The notes: generated by a model not told the origin, from the sequence alone. A stretch of 64,000 nucleotides of DNA from Rhodococcoides fascians A44A (GCF_000760735.1 NZ_JMEX01000005.1:201258-265257), one strand, 5' to 3'; positions 47,078 through 59,708 are shown, counted from the first letter of the stretch. Numbers and translations: made by a program.

Positions 47078-47938
47078 GTGAGTATCACCGATGTGCCTGC
47101 ACCACCCGTCCGAACCGGCTCCACCAGCTCGACCCGACGGAGCGCACCGGCCCTTTCTCCGTCCCGCGCGGGTGACTACAAGCAGTGCCCGCTGCTGTAC
47201 CGCTTCCGTGCGATAGATCGGATACCGGAGAAATCGACGAAGGCGCAGGTCAAGGGGACGGTGGTGCACGCCGCACTGGAGGCGCTCTACGGAATGCCCA
47301 GCGAGAGCAGACATTCGGAGACGGCTGTCGGTCTCGTCGATGCCGCGTGGGATCGGGTGTGCGCCGAATCTCCTGAAGTCGCGGACACGCTCGTCGGTGA
47401 CGAGCGCACCGCTCTGCTGGACCAGGCTCGGGACCTGGTCGCCGGGTATTACGAGATGGAGGATCCCACTCGATTCGATCCGGAGTCCTGCGAGCAACGG
47501 GTCGAGATCGACCTGGAGGACGGTACTCCGCTTCGAGGTTTCATCGACCGAATCGACGTCGCGCCCAACGGAATGGTTCGCGTCGTGGACTACAAAACAG
47601 GTAAGGCCCCGCGGGAGTTCACCGAGGCGAAGGCGCTGTTCCAGATGAAGTTCTATGCGCTCGTGGTCATGCGTCTACGCGGAATCGTTCCGGCACAACT
47701 GAAGCTGATGTATCTGGCGGACAAGCAATCACTCACCTACACCCCGGACGAGGGTGAGTTGATCAGATTCGAGCGGATGCTCTCGGCGATCTGGAAAGCC
47801 ATCGTCGCCGCAGGCAAGTCGGGCGATTTTCAGCCCAAACGTGGAAAGCTTTGCGGTTGGTGCGATCACCAGGCGCTGTGTCCCGAGTTCGGCGGCACTC
47901 CCCCGGCGTATCCGGGTTGGCCGGAGGCGCGGTCGTGA
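47078..47938 (+). CDS. RecB-family PD-(D/E)XK exonuclease with Fe-S cysteines (Rv2119-like)
   Basis: Cas4/AddB-type nuclease of 286 residues. Start GTG 47078 (VSITDVPAPPVRTG), preceded by TAGTCT; the longer frame upstream overlaps trmI and is not credible. Motifs: LSPSRAGDYKQCPLLYRFR (first cysteine), KGTVVHAALEAL, RGFIDRIDVAPNGMVRVVDYKTGK (nuclease D and DxK) and CGWCDHQALCPEF (three more cysteines), the spacing of an iron-sulfur nuclease. Probably single-strand end processing in repair. GTGA overlap with the thioesterase gene. Confidence 0.9.
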   Translation: MSITDVPAPPVRTGSTSSTRRSAPALSPSRAGDYKQCPLLYRFRAIDRIPEKSTKAQVKGTVVHAALEALYGMPSESRHSETAVGLVDAAWDRVCAESPEVADTLVGDERTALLDQARDLVAGYYEMEDPTRFDPESCEQRVEIDLEDGTPLRGFIDRIDVAPNGMVRVVDYKTGKAPREFTEAKALFQMKFYALVVMRLRGIVPAQLKLMYLADKQSLTYTPDEGELIRFERMLSAIWKAIVAAGKSGDFQPKRGKLCGWCDHQALCPEFGGTPPAYPGWPEARS

Positions 47939-48768
47939 CCGGCATTCCCGACGCTTTCTTCGTACCGCTCGGACGAGCGGAACCGGGTACCGAACGGTTC
48001 TCGAGTACAGAGCAGTTCTCGAGTACAGAGCGGACGACGAGCCTCTGGGCGCCGACCATGCAGCACGGCGCTCCGCCGTCGGCACTGCTGCTCCGTGCTC
48101 TCGAACGTGTGGAAGCCCGATCCGACGTTCGGGTGACGCGGGTCGTCGTCGAACTGCTCGGACCGGTTCCCATCGCGGACATCGTGGTGAGGTCCTGGGT
48201 GGAGCGTCCGGGCAAGAACATCGAACTCGTCGCGGCCGAGTTGTGGGCAACCACTGCGACCGGGGTGGACCGTGCTGTCGCTCGCGGAACCGCGTGGCGG
48301 ATGACGACGGAAGACACCGCGGCCGTTGCCCATGCCGCGGATCGGCAACTCGCGCCGCTGACGGACGCGTCGTTGCATTCGTGGGGAGGGCGGTGGAAGT
48401 CCGGGTACCTCGACAACATCGAGGTCCAGGCACTCGGAAGCATCGACGCCGACGGACCGGGCCTCGTCTGGGCGCGCCCGAAGACCGCTCTGGTCCTCGG
48501 TGAAACCATGACCCCGCTCGAGCGTCTGTTCTCCATCGCCGACATCGCCAACGGGGTCGGTGCATCTCTGGACCTCGACCATTGGACGTTCCTGAACACG
48601 GACCTCACCGTGCATGTGTTCCGGATCCCGGACGGCGAGTGGGTAGGTGTCGCGGCCGAGACCTCCGTGGGTCCGGACGGAGTGGCCATGTCCGCCGGCG
48701 TACTCCACGACGAGCACGGACCGGTCGGGCGTATCGCCCAGACCGTGCTGGTCCGTCCCCGTTCCTGA
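47935..48768 (+). CDS. Thioesterase family protein (double hot-dog, acyl-CoA thioesterase-like)
   Basis: Predicted acyl-CoA thioesterase of 277 residues. The N-terminal hot-dog shows LWAPTMQHGAPPSALLLRALE and TRVVVELLGPVPI; the C-terminal one shows DHWTFLNTDLTVHVFRIPDGEWVGVAAETSVGPDGVAMS, both family patterns. The start overlaps the RecB-like gene by GTGA. Residues about 19-32 carry the duplicated peptide FSSTEQFSSTE from an 18-bp tandem repeat. The natural substrate is unknown. Confidence 0.86.
   Translation: MTGIPDAFFVPLGRAEPGTERFSSTEQFSSTERTTSLWAPTMQHGAPPSALLLRALERVEARSDVRVTRVVVELLGPVPIADIVVRSWVERPGKNIELVAAELWATTATGVDRAVARGTAWRMTTEDTAAVAHAADRQLAPLTDASLHSWGGRWKSGYLDNIEVQALGSIDADGPGLVWARPKTALVLGETMTPLERLFSIADIANGVGASLDLDHWTFLNTDLTVHVFRIPDGEWVGVAAETSVGPDGVAMSAGVLHDEHGPVGRIAQTVLVRPRS
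47997..48031 (+). repeat. 18-bp direct repeat in the thioesterase gene
   Basis: gttctcgagtacagagc occurs at 47997 and 48015 (period 18), in frame, giving FSSTEQFSSTE near the N terminus. Confidence 0.9.
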
Positions 48769-48781
48769 CCGAACCGGTCAG
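48765..48781. terminator. Shared bidirectional hairpin between convergent genes
   Basis: CTGACCG (48765-48771), AAC loop, CGGTCAG (48775-48781). The stop codon of the thioesterase gene lies in the left arm and that of hisG in the right arm. Symmetric hairpins between convergent genes commonly serve both strands; no T-runs are present. Confidence 0.5.
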
Positions 48782-49629
48782 AACGCCCGGCAGGACCGAA
48801 TGTCCGACGCGAGAATAGCTTTCGCGCCGAGGTCGGCGAGATCGTCCATGACGGTGTTGTGAACCTTGCGAGAGACCATGGCACGCACGGCGATCCAGTT
48901 CTCGTCGGCCATCGGCGACAGCGTCGGGGACTCGATTCCGGGCGTGATCTTGACGGCCTCGTCGAGAATGGCCTTGGGGCAGTCGTAGTCCAGCATCAGA
49001 TACTGCTGCGCGAACACGACGCCCTGGACGCGAGCGATGAGCTGCTTGCGAGTCCTGTCGGAGCGATCGCTGCCCTCACGTTCGATGAGCACTCCCTCGG
49101 AATCGCACAGCGACTCGCCGAATGCCACCAGGTTGTTCTGACGTAGTGAGCGGCCGGATTCCACGACATCGGCGATGGCGTCGGCGACACCGAGTTGGAT
49201 GGAGATCTCCACAGCACCGTCGAGACGGATGACCGTTGCTTCCAACCCTCGAGCCGCCAGGTCGGCCTTGACGAGGTTCGGATAGGACGTGGCGATTCGC
49301 AGCCCGTTCAGGTCTGCCGTCGACCACTCCTTGCCCTGAGGTCCCGCGTACCGAAAGGTGGAGCGACCGAAGCCGAGACCGAGCAACTCCTCCACCGGCG
49401 CCCCGGAATCGAGTGCGAGGTCGCGGCCGGTGATGCCCAGGTCGAGTTGACCCGAACCGACGTAGATCGCGATGTCCTTGGGACGGAGAAAGAAGAATTC
49501 GACGCCGTTCGCGTTGTCGAGGACGGTCAGGTCCTTCGAGTCGCTGCGGCGACGATAGCCGGCCTCCTTGAGAATTTCGGCTGCGGACTCGGAGAGGGCG
49601 CCCTTGTTGGGAACTGCTACACGCAACAT
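48778..49629 (-). CDS. hisG: ATP phosphoribosyltransferase HisG
   Basis: First step of histidine synthesis: ATP + PRPP to phosphoribosyl-ATP. The 283 residues match the long, self-regulated form with a C-terminal ACT-like domain that binds histidine. Signatures: [35 protein letters not shown] and a [16 protein letters not shown] block. Start ATG 49629 has AAGGA 8 nt upstream. It follows hisE after 50 bp, as in Rv2121c-Rv2122c. Confidence 0.96.
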   Translation of the reverse strand: MLRVAVPNKGALSESAAEILKEAGYRRRSDSKDLTVLDNANGVEFFFLRPKDIAIYVGSGQLDLGITGRDLALDSGAPVEELLGLGFGRSTFRYAGPQGKEWSTADLNGLRIATSYPNLVKADLAARGLEATVIRLDGAVEISIQLGVADAIADVVESGRSLRQNNLVAFGESLCDSEGVLIEREGSDRSDRTRKQLIARVQGVVFAQQYLMLDYDCPKAILDEAVKITPGIESPTLSPMADENWIAVRAMVSRKVHNTVMDDLADLGAKAILASDIRSCRAF

Positions 49630-49679
49630 TGCGAGGTCCTTAGATCGGGAAAGTCAGACGGTGAACGTGTGCACACTGT

Positions 49680-49961
49680 TCACAGATGTCGGTAGACATC
49701 GTCGAGCGTCAGGCCCCGACCCACCATCAGCACCTGGACCCAGTACAGCAGCTGCGAGATCTCCTCGGCGAGCGCTTCGTCGCCTTCGTGCTCGGCGGCG
49801 ATCCAGACCTCACCCGCTTCTTCGATGATCTTCTTGCCCTGCGCATGCACGCCTGCATCCAACGCAGCGACGGTGCCGGAGCCCTCGGGGCGGGTGGCAG
49901 CGCGGTCGGTCAGCTCGGCGAACAGGGAATCGAAGGTCTTCACGATGAAAGATTCTTTCAT
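49680..49961 (-). CDS. hisE: Phosphoribosyl-ATP pyrophosphatase HisE
   Basis: Second step of histidine synthesis. Start ATG 49961 gives 93 residues ([22 protein letters not shown]), the expected length; upstream frame belongs to the HAD gene region. Core motif [38 protein letters not shown] carries the acidic metal-binding residues. ATGA overlap with the HAD gene. Confidence 0.96.
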   Translation of the reverse strand: MKESFIVKTFDSLFAELTDRAATRPEGSGTVAALDAGVHAQGKKIIEEAGEVWIAAEHEGDEALAEEISQLLYWVQVLMVGRGLTLDDVYRHL

Positions 49962-50642
49962 GACGACGCGGGACGCCGTGCATCGCACCATGCCGAGCGG
50001 AGGTCGTCGGCCGTGAGACCGACGAGCGATTCGCGTACGACGTAGCCCGGAGACGCCGCCACAGCAACCTCCGACGGCACGAGGAGTACGGAGCATCCTG
50101 CTCGGTGAGCCGACAGCGACCCGGTCGGAGAGTCCTCGACCGCGAGGCACTGCGACGGGTCGAGGCCGAGCAGAGCAGCGCCCTTCAGATAGGGCGCCGG
50201 ATGCGGCTTGCCTTCGTCGACTTCGTCGCCACTGACGGTGAAGTCGAAGTACTCACGCCCGATGGTGTCCAACGCGTTCTCGACGAGTCCGCGTTCGGTG
50301 TTGGTGACCAGTGCGGTCCTCAGCCCGATGTCGCGGGCGAGCGCCAGCGCGTCCTTGGCGCCGGGACGCCACGGGATGCCTTCGGCGAACAGTTCGGACA
50401 CACGGGCGGTCAGCCAGTCGCGTCCAGCGGCGAGCGATTCCTCGGTGACGTCGGTGCCGGTGTGCACGAAGACCTTGGTCAGCGCGCCGCGCATGGAGTT
50501 GCCGAGCGTGCTCTCGCGAACCTCGGGGGTGAGCTCACGCCCGTGGGTCACGGACAGTTCCGCAACTGCAACGTCCCAGATCTTCTCCGAGTCGAGCAGT
50601 GTGCCGTCCATGTCCCACAGGACGCCCTGCAGAGACGAGTTG

Positions 50643-50650
<8 letters not shown>
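49958..50650 (-). CDS. HAD-superfamily phosphatase (beta-phosphoglucomutase/Gph-like)
   Basis: Predicted small-molecule phosphatase, 230 residues. Catalytic aspartates in [16 protein letters not shown] (D14, D16), helical cap domain at about 20-90, [10 protein letters not shown] (motif II Thr) and [31 protein letters not shown] (Lys and acidic motif). It overlaps metH by 8 nt and hisE by 4, so it is embedded in a metH-HAD-hisE-hisG unit. The substrate is unknown; a histidinol-phosphatase role would be a guess. Confidence 0.9.
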
Positions 50651-54212
<3,562 letters not shown>

Positions 54213-54218
54213 CCCTAC

Positions 54219-54224
54219 AGAGTA
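54219..54224 (-). promoter_or_regulatory. -10 element for leaderless metH
   Basis: TACTCT on the minus strand, 6 nt before the metH ATG; about 40 bp from the divergent TAGGCT of the PAC2 gene. Confidence 0.45.
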
Positions 54225-54264
54225 ATGGGCGCGTGGCTGTGCCCCTCACGGCGCAGCCTGGTCG

Positions 54265-54270
54265 TAGGCT
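54265..54270 (+). promoter_or_regulatory. -10 element for the leaderless PAC2 gene
   Basis: TAGGCT followed by 6 nt and GTG 54277. It favours this GTG over the one at 54274. Confidence 0.45.
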
Positions 54271-54276
54271 GTCGTG

Positions 54277-55296
54277 GTGAGTCCCCGAAACCTCGACGGC
54301 AACCAACCCGCCGACAACGACGATACAGAACACGACAATCCGGACAGTGCGGCCGAAGCACTGCTGGAAGCGGTGTCCTCGGCTGTGTCGAACGCAACAC
54401 CGGTGCCGACGGCCTCCGAACTCGACGACGACGATCTTCCGCTCCCGACCCTCCGCGACCCGATACTCGTCGCCGCGTTCGAGGGGTGGAACGACGCAGG
54501 CGACGCCGCGAGCGGAGCCGTCGAGCATCTGGAGTTGATCTGGGATGCGACGCCTCTCGCCGAGCTCGACTCGGAGGACTACTACGACTATCAGGTCAAC
54601 AGGCCGACCATTCGGCAGGTGGACGGTGTGACCAGAGAGATTCAGTGGCCGTCGACGAGATTGTCGGTGTGCTCACCGCCGGGAAGCGCCAGGGATGTGG
54701 TGTTGCTTCGGGGTATCGAACCGAACATGCGGTGGAGAAGTTTCTGCGACGATCTGCTGGAGTTCGTCGACCAACTCGGTGTCGACACCGTCGTGATCCT
54801 GGGTGCCTTGCTCGCGGACACCCCGCACACCCGTCCTGTTCCGGTGACGGGCAGTGCGTACAGCGTGGAAGCGGCGGAACGCTTCAACCTGGAACAGACA
54901 CGCTACGAGGGTCCGACGGGCATTACCGGCGTGTTGCAGGACGAGTGCGTCAAAGCAGGTGTTCCGGCGGTCTCGTTCTGGGCGGCCGTGCCCCACTACG
55001 TCTCGCAACCGCCGAATCCGAAGGCAACCGTTGCGCTGCTTCAGCGTGTCGAGGACGTTCTCGACATCGAGGTTCCGCTCGGCGAACTCCCCACTCAGGC
55101 CGAGGAATGGGAGGAAGCCGTCACCGACATGACGAAGGAAGACGAGGAGATCAGCGAATACGTCCGCACCCTGGAGGAGCGCGGCGACGCCGAGGTCGAC
55201 ATCTCCGAGGCCATCTCCAAGATCGACGGGGACGCCATCGCTGCCGAGTTCGAGCGCTACCTGCGTCGACGAGGGCCGGGCAACTTCGGGCTGTGA
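54277..55296 (+). CDS. PAC2-family protein (Rv2125-like)
   Basis: Member of the PAC2 (proteasome-assembly-chaperone-2-like) family, about 339 residues. Core blocks: PILVAAFEGWNDAGDAASGAVEHL, RDVVLLRGIEPNMRWRSFCDDLLEF, VVILGALLADTPHTRPVPVTGSA and VPAVSFWAAVPHYVSQPPNPKATVALL; an acidic, helical C-terminal tail follows. Bacterial members are found beside proteasome genes but their function is unsettled. The first ~45 residues are a polar, low-complexity extension. GTGA overlap with the MFS gene. Confidence 0.9.
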   Translation: MSPRNLDGNQPADNDDTEHDNPDSAAEALLEAVSSAVSNATPVPTASELDDDDLPLPTLRDPILVAAFEGWNDAGDAASGAVEHLELIWDATPLAELDSEDYYDYQVNRPTIRQVDGVTREIQWPSTRLSVCSPPGSARDVVLLRGIEPNMRWRSFCDDLLEFVDQLGVDTVVILGALLADTPHTRPVPVTGSAYSVEAAERFNLEQTRYEGPTGITGVLQDECVKAGVPAVSFWAAVPHYVSQPPNPKATVALLQRVEDVLDIEVPLGELPTQAEEWEEAVTDMTKEDEEISEYVRTLEERGDAEVDISEAISKIDGDAIAAEFERYLRRRGPGNFGL

Positions 55297-56429
55297 TCGG
55301 TTCCGACCCCGGGCGCCTGCGTGTTGCGGCGCTCTATTTCGGGGGATTTCTCGGTCCGTTCGGCGGCGCCCTCGTGGCCTCGATGCTTCCCGAGATGGGT
55401 GCCTCGCTCGGCGTGTCGACAGGATCGGCGTCGGCATCCCTGACTGCGTACCTGCTTCCGTTCGCCGCGGTGATGCTGGTGTCCGGAACGCTCGGCGCTC
55501 GCTGGGGACGTCTTCGCACCGTCCGCATCGCCTATGCGGTGTACACGGCCGCGTCGATCGTGTGCGTGTTCGCACCGAGCCTCGAGGTGTTGCTCGCTGC
55601 TCGCGCAGTGCAGGGATGCGGCAACGCGTTCACGACCCCACTGTTGCTCGTGACTCTCGCCGAGGCCACCCCACGAGCGCGGCTGGGCAGGGTGCTCGGA
55701 ACGTTCGGTGCCCTGCAGGCGGCCGGACAGACGAGCGCCCCGCTCGTCGGGGGTCTCTCGGCCGAGTTCGACTGGCGATACGCGTTCGTCGTTCTCGCCT
55801 GTGTGTCCGCGGTTCTCGGCGTCGTCGGCCTCCCGAGAACCACCACTGCAGAACAGACAGCACCTCCCCGCGAACGTCTGCGCGACGCCCTGCGGCCCTA
55901 CGTTCTGAGAGTCGGCGTGGTGGCGCTCCTGGGATGGGGAGCACTCGGCGGGGTGAACTTCCTCCTCGCGTATCGCGCGGAAGATCAGTTCGGACTGACG
56001 GCGTCCCAACGCGGACTGCTCCTGACCGTGTTCGGGCTCACCGGCATCCTGACCGCGCGCAGCGTCGGACGCCTCATCGATCGCCTCGGCGCACAGCGGA
56101 CCGTGTTGATCGGTGCCATCGCCGGTGCGGCGCTCGTGGCGGTTGCGGGCACCGTGCCCGTGCTGTGGGCGGTCGCAGCTGCCTGGGCGGTCGCCGGAAT
56201 CGCGTCACAGTTCGTTCTCGTCGGCGTCAACGCCGCGGTACTGGCAGGCGGGTCCAGCCGAGGCGGCGCAGTGTCGGTGGTGCAGGCGTTCAGATTTTCC
56301 GGCGCGGCAGTTGCGCCGCTCGCTCTCACTCCGTTGTATCTCGCACATCCGTCGGCGGGATTCCTCGTACCCGCAGTGCTTCTCGCCGTGGTCGCGCCCC
56401 TCGCCATGCCCCGAACCTCCGCGCCCTGA
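55293..56429 (+). CDS. MFS transporter (drug/metabolite efflux-like)
   Basis: Twelve-helix major facilitator of 378 residues. GTG 55293 overlaps the PAC2 stop (GTGA); a much longer upstream frame is the antisense/alternate-frame shadow of PAC2. Seen: GALVASMLPEMGASLGVSTGSASASLTAYLLPF (helices 1-2), GARWGRLRTVRIAY (the charged loop 2-3), ARAVQGCGNAFTTPLLLVTLAE (helix 4) and RSVGRLIDRLGAQRTVLIGAIAG (loop 8-9). Substrate unknown. Confidence 0.9.
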   Translation: MIGSDPGRLRVAALYFGGFLGPFGGALVASMLPEMGASLGVSTGSASASLTAYLLPFAAVMLVSGTLGARWGRLRTVRIAYAVYTAASIVCVFAPSLEVLLAARAVQGCGNAFTTPLLLVTLAEATPRARLGRVLGTFGALQAAGQTSAPLVGGLSAEFDWRYAFVVLACVSAVLGVVGLPRTTTAEQTAPPRERLRDALRPYVLRVGVVALLGWGALGGVNFLLAYRAEDQFGLTASQRGLLLTVFGLTGILTARSVGRLIDRLGAQRTVLIGAIAGAALVAVAGTVPVLWAVAAAWAVAGIASQFVLVGVNAAVLAGGSSRGGAVSVVQAFRFSGAAVAPLALTPLYLAHPSAGFLVPAVLLAVVAPLAMPRTSAP

Positions 56430-56470
56430 CATCCGAGCACGGCGTCGTGTGAGCACATTCTGACCCTGCC

Positions 56471-56508
56471 GTAACCCGCACGCCTCCACCGCGTCACCGT
56501 TCGGCGCG
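56471..56508 (+). promoter_or_regulatory. Weak candidate GlnR-type site upstream of the nir operon
   Basis: GTAAC (56471-56475) and GTCAC (56493-56497) lie exactly 22 bp apart, the spacing of the two a-sites in the GlnR consensus GTnAC-n6-GAAAC-n6 repeated. The intervening b-sites (GCCTC and GCGCG) match poorly. Nitrite reductase is a known GlnR target in actinobacteria, which is the only reason to list it. Confidence 0.22.
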
Positions 56509-56519
56509 ACAGTCGTGGC

Positions 56520-56867
56520 ATGGCAAGCACACCGCGGTTTCTGCAGGGCGTCTTCCCGTTCACCGGACACGGACTCGACAAGCCGGAGAACGTCGACCCG
56601 TCCACCACCTTCGTCGTACCGTCGGGATCGATCGCGCAGCCGCTGTACTTCAGGGGCGGAAACTCCAGCGACGAACTCGTGGTGGTTTCGTTGCTCCGGG
56701 ACGGGCAGCCGATGCGTCTGTTCCCCATGGGAGCCAAGAGCGGGGTCAACATCCCGTTGCGTGTGGTCGAGGACGTCGACCCGGACTCGGTCCTGGAGCT
56801 GGTCGTCGCAGCTCCCGAGGGAACGACGGGCGAGGTCGTCGTCGACTTCGGTCTGGTGTTGATCTGA
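56520..56867 (+). CDS. Conserved small protein coupled to nirB
   Basis: 115 residues, no signal peptide, membrane segment or cysteines. Predicted mostly beta (FRGGNSSDELVVVSLLRDGQPMRLFPMGAKSGVNIPLRVVED, then GTTGEVVVDFGLVLI). I recall similar proteins before nirB in other actinobacteria, sometimes labelled molybdopterin oxidoreductase, which the size and sequence do not support. Its stop and the nirB start overlap by one base (TGATG). A helper role for nitrite reductase is inferred from position only. Confidence 0.75.
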   Translation: MASTPRFLQGVFPFTGHGLDKPENVDPSTTFVVPSGSIAQPLYFRGGNSSDELVVVSLLRDGQPMRLFPMGAKSGVNIPLRVVEDVDPDSVLELVVAAPEGTTGEVVVDFGLVLI

Positions 56868-59362
56868 TGTCGGGGTCCGAATCGAACAGGACCCGCCTGC
56901 TCGTGGTCGGCAACGGAATGGCAGGCGCCAGAACGGTCGAGGAAATTCTGAAACGGAGCGCCGATCGGTTCGACGTCACGATGATCGGCGACGAACCGTA
57001 CGGCAACTACAACCGCATCATGCTCTCGCACGTGCTTGCCGGGGAGACCGGCGTCGACGACGAGGATCTCCTCCTGAACCCGATGAGTTGGTACCGGGAG
57101 AACGGCGTGACTCTGTACGCGGGCGACCGAGCAGTGTCCCTCGATCGGTTCGCGAAATCGGTGCGATGCGAGAGCGGTCGCGACGTGCCCTACGACATCT
57201 TGATCATCGCGACGGGAAGCAACACCTTCTTCCCCAACATGGACGGACTCCGTGAACCCGACGGCCGACTTGCCCGCGGCGTGTTCGGGTTTCGGACCAT
57301 CGAGGACACCAACGGGATGCTGCAGATGGCGGCGTCGCAGGACGACCTGCGCGCAGTGGTCATCGGCGGTGGCCTGCTGGGACTCGAAGCAGCGTACGGT
57401 CTACGCACGCAGGGCCTCGATGTGGACGTCGTGCACTCCCCCGGTCATCTCATGAACCAGCAGCTCGACGAACGCGGCGGCAAGCTGCTGCGGAACAAGA
57501 TCGAATCGCTGGGCGTGGGAGTGCACACGTCCAAACGCACGACCTCCGTTCTGCGCACCGAGACCGGCGCAGTTGCCGGTGTCGGTTTCGGCGACGGCAC
57601 GTCGCTGCCCGCGGACATGATCGTCGTCACCGCGGGAATCCGCCCGAATGTCGAGTTCGCACGAGGGGGCGGCCTCGTCATCGAGCGCGGAATCGTCGTC
57701 GACGACCAGTTGCGCTGCGAGGACGAAGGATCGATCTTCGCGGTCGGTGAATGCTGCCAGCACCGAGGCGAGGTGTACGGCCTCGTCGCACCGCTGTGGG
57801 AGCAGGCCGTGGTACTTGCCGAGCACCTGACCGGCACGGATCCCGCTGCCGCATACCACGGTTCGAGGCTGACGACCAAGCTCAAGGTCGCCGGGGTGGA
57901 CGTCGCCGCAATGGGCGTGAAGGGACCCGAGCGTGAGGACGACGAGTTCGTCCAGTTCTACGAGCCCAGAAGCGGTACCTACAAGAGCGTGGTCGTCCGC
58001 GACGGAAAGTTGATCGGCGCAACGCTTCTGGGTGACATCAGCAAAGCGAACTTCTTGACGCAGGCGTTCGACGAGAAGGTACCGCTGCCCGACGAGCGGA
58101 TCAGCATGCTCTTCGACATGGGCACCCCTACCGCGGCGACCGGGGCTGCCGAACTGGCCGACGACGTTCAGGTGTGCAACTGCAACGGAGTCACGAAGGG
58201 CGCGATCGTCGCCTGTGTCCACGCGGGTGCCAAGTCGATGGGCGACGTCACGGCCGCGACCCGCGCCGGGAAAGGATGCGGATCGTGCAAGGGGTTGGTC
58301 GCCGACATCCTGGCCTGTGCCGCAGGCGGCGCGGTCGAAGCCGACCCGGCTGCGGACTGGTACGTCCCGTGCATCCCGTTGTCCAAGCCCGCCCTCATCG
58401 AGGTGATCCGCGAGCGTGATCTGAGGTCGGTGTCGCAGGTGTTCACCGAACTGGCGACCGGCGGCCGCGAGGACGTGCCGTCGAAGATGCCGTTGGCGTC
58501 CTTGCTCCGCACCGTGTGGGGACCGGACTGGGTGGACGAGCGCGGAGCACTGTTCATCAACGACCGCGTCCACGCCAACATCCAACGCGACGGCACGTTC
58601 TCGGTGGTTCCCCAGATGAAAGGCGGCGTCACCACCCCGGACCAACTGCGCAGGATCGCCGACGTCGCGGACAAGTACCAGGTGCCGCTCGTCAAGGTCA
58701 CCGGCGGACAACGCATCGATCTGCTCGGCATCAAGAAGGAAGACCTCCCCAAGGTGTGGGGCGATCTCGACATGCCGTCCGGTTTCGCCTACGGCAAGAG
58801 CATGCGGACCGTCAAAACCTGCGTCGGCAGCGACTTCTGCCGGTTCGGTCTCGGCGATTCGACCGCACTGGGCATCGCGCTCGAGGACCGGTTCCAGGGC
58901 TTGGAGACCCCGGCGAAGCTGAAACTCGCCGTCGCCGGCTGCCCCCGCAACTGTTCCGAGGCACTGTGCAAGGACCTCGGTGTCGTGTCCGTCGGGGAGG
59001 ACAAGTGGGAGATCTACGTGGGCGGTGCAGCGGGAGCGCACATCAGGAAGGGCGATCTGCTCGCCACCGTGGTCGGCGCCGATGAAGTGATCCGTGTCGC
59101 GGGAATCTTCATCCAGCACTATCGGGAGACGGCCCACTGGCTCGAGCGGACCTACGCCTGGGTTCCCCGTATCGGCCTGGAAGCACTCCAGCGGATCTTG
59201 ATCGAGGACGCCGACGGGATCGTCGCGGGATTGGAGCAACGAATGCAGACGTCCGTCGACGGCTACCGCGACCCGTGGCAGGACCGGGTCGAGCAGAAGT
59301 CGCCCGCCCAGTTCGCACCGTCGCTCCCCCTGCTTCCGCTGCCTCGGGTCCCGGTCCGATGA
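56867..59362 (+). CDS. nirB: Assimilatory nitrite reductase NAD(P)H large subunit NirB
   Basis: Reduces nitrite to ammonium in the cytosol. The 831 residues contain an FAD/NAD(P)H part (LLVVGNGMAGARTVEEIL, VVIGGGLLGLEAAYGLR), the BFD-type [2Fe-2S] domain (VCNCNGVTKGAIV and GKGCGSCKGLV, near 435-485), the ferredoxin-like half domain and the siroheme/[4Fe-4S] domain (KTCVGSDFCRFGLGDST and AVAGCPRNCSEALCKDLG). Full length, with an ATGA overlap to nirD. Confidence 0.96.
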   Translation: MSGSESNRTRLLVVGNGMAGARTVEEILKRSADRFDVTMIGDEPYGNYNRIMLSHVLAGETGVDDEDLLLNPMSWYRENGVTLYAGDRAVSLDRFAKSVRCESGRDVPYDILIIATGSNTFFPNMDGLREPDGRLARGVFGFRTIEDTNGMLQMAASQDDLRAVVIGGGLLGLEAAYGLRTQGLDVDVVHSPGHLMNQQLDERGGKLLRNKIESLGVGVHTSKRTTSVLRTETGAVAGVGFGDGTSLPADMIVVTAGIRPNVEFARGGGLVIERGIVVDDQLRCEDEGSIFAVGECCQHRGEVYGLVAPLWEQAVVLAEHLTGTDPAAAYHGSRLTTKLKVAGVDVAAMGVKGPEREDDEFVQFYEPRSGTYKSVVVRDGKLIGATLLGDISKANFLTQAFDEKVPLPDERISMLFDMGTPTAATGAAELADDVQVCNCNGVTKGAIVACVHAGAKSMGDVTAATRAGKGCGSCKGLVADILACAAGGAVEADPAADWYVPCIPLSKPALIEVIRERDLRSVSQVFTELATGGREDVPSKMPLASLLRTVWGPDWVDERGALFINDRVHANIQRDGTFSVVPQMKGGVTTPDQLRRIADVADKYQVPLVKVTGGQRIDLLGIKKEDLPKVWGDLDMPSGFAYGKSMRTVKTCVGSDFCRFGLGDSTALGIALEDRFQGLETPAKLKLAVAGCPRNCSEALCKDLGVVSVGEDKWEIYVGGAAGAHIRKGDLLATVVGADEVIRVAGIFIQHYRETAHWLERTYAWVPRIGLEALQRILIEDADGIVAGLEQRMQTSVDGYRDPWQDRVEQKSPAQFAPSLPLLPLPRVPVR

Positions 59363-59658
59363 GCATCCCCGTCGGTGCCGTGGAGGACCTGACACCTGGG
59401 GAAGGCCGCGCCTATGTGGTCGACGGCAAGCAGGTTGCCGTCTTCCTGCTCGGTGACGGCACCGTACGCGCCATGGACGCCGTCTGTCCTCACAAGGGAG
59501 GCCCGCTCGCGGACGGCCAGATCGACGGCTCCGTGGTGATGTGCCCGCTGCACCAGTACACGTTCTCGCTCGACACGGGTGTGTGCCCCAGCGGCATCGA
59601 TTCCGTCAGGACATACCCGGCAGCGGTGGTGGACGGGAAGGTCACCGTCGACGTCTGA
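59359..59658 (+). CDS. nirD: Nitrite reductase small subunit NirD (Rieske type)
   Basis: Small subunit of NirBD, 99 residues, Rieske-like [2Fe-2S] fold. The ligand pattern is present: DAVCPHKGGPL and VMCPLHQYTF (C-x-H ... C-x2-H). Start ATG 59359 overlaps the nirB stop. The jet operon begins 56 bp downstream. Confidence 0.96.
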   Translation: MSIPVGAVEDLTPGEGRAYVVDGKQVAVFLLGDGTVRAMDAVCPHKGGPLADGQIDGSVVMCPLHQYTFSLDTGVCPSGIDSVRTYPAAVVDGKVTVDV

Positions 59659-59702
59659 ATCGCACCCTTCGGCGTGTTTTTCGCTCCTGGGCAGTGGACG
59701 CC

Positions 59703-59708
59703 TACCCT
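59703..59708 (+). promoter_or_regulatory. -10 element for the leaderless jet operon
   Basis: TACCCT, then 6 nt, then GTG 59715 of jetA. It lies in the only gap between nirD and the Wadjet genes, so the defence operon probably has its own promoter. Confidence 0.5.

Noticed and set aside
54213-54276. B12 riboswitch for metH
   Set aside because: The divergent gap is only 64 bp, contains no B12-box sequence, and the -10 element is 6 nt from the start codon.
54225-55292. Long upstream extension of the MFS transporter frame
   Set aside because: It is an Arg-rich shadow of the PAC2 gene; the GTGA overlap at 55293 gives a natural start.
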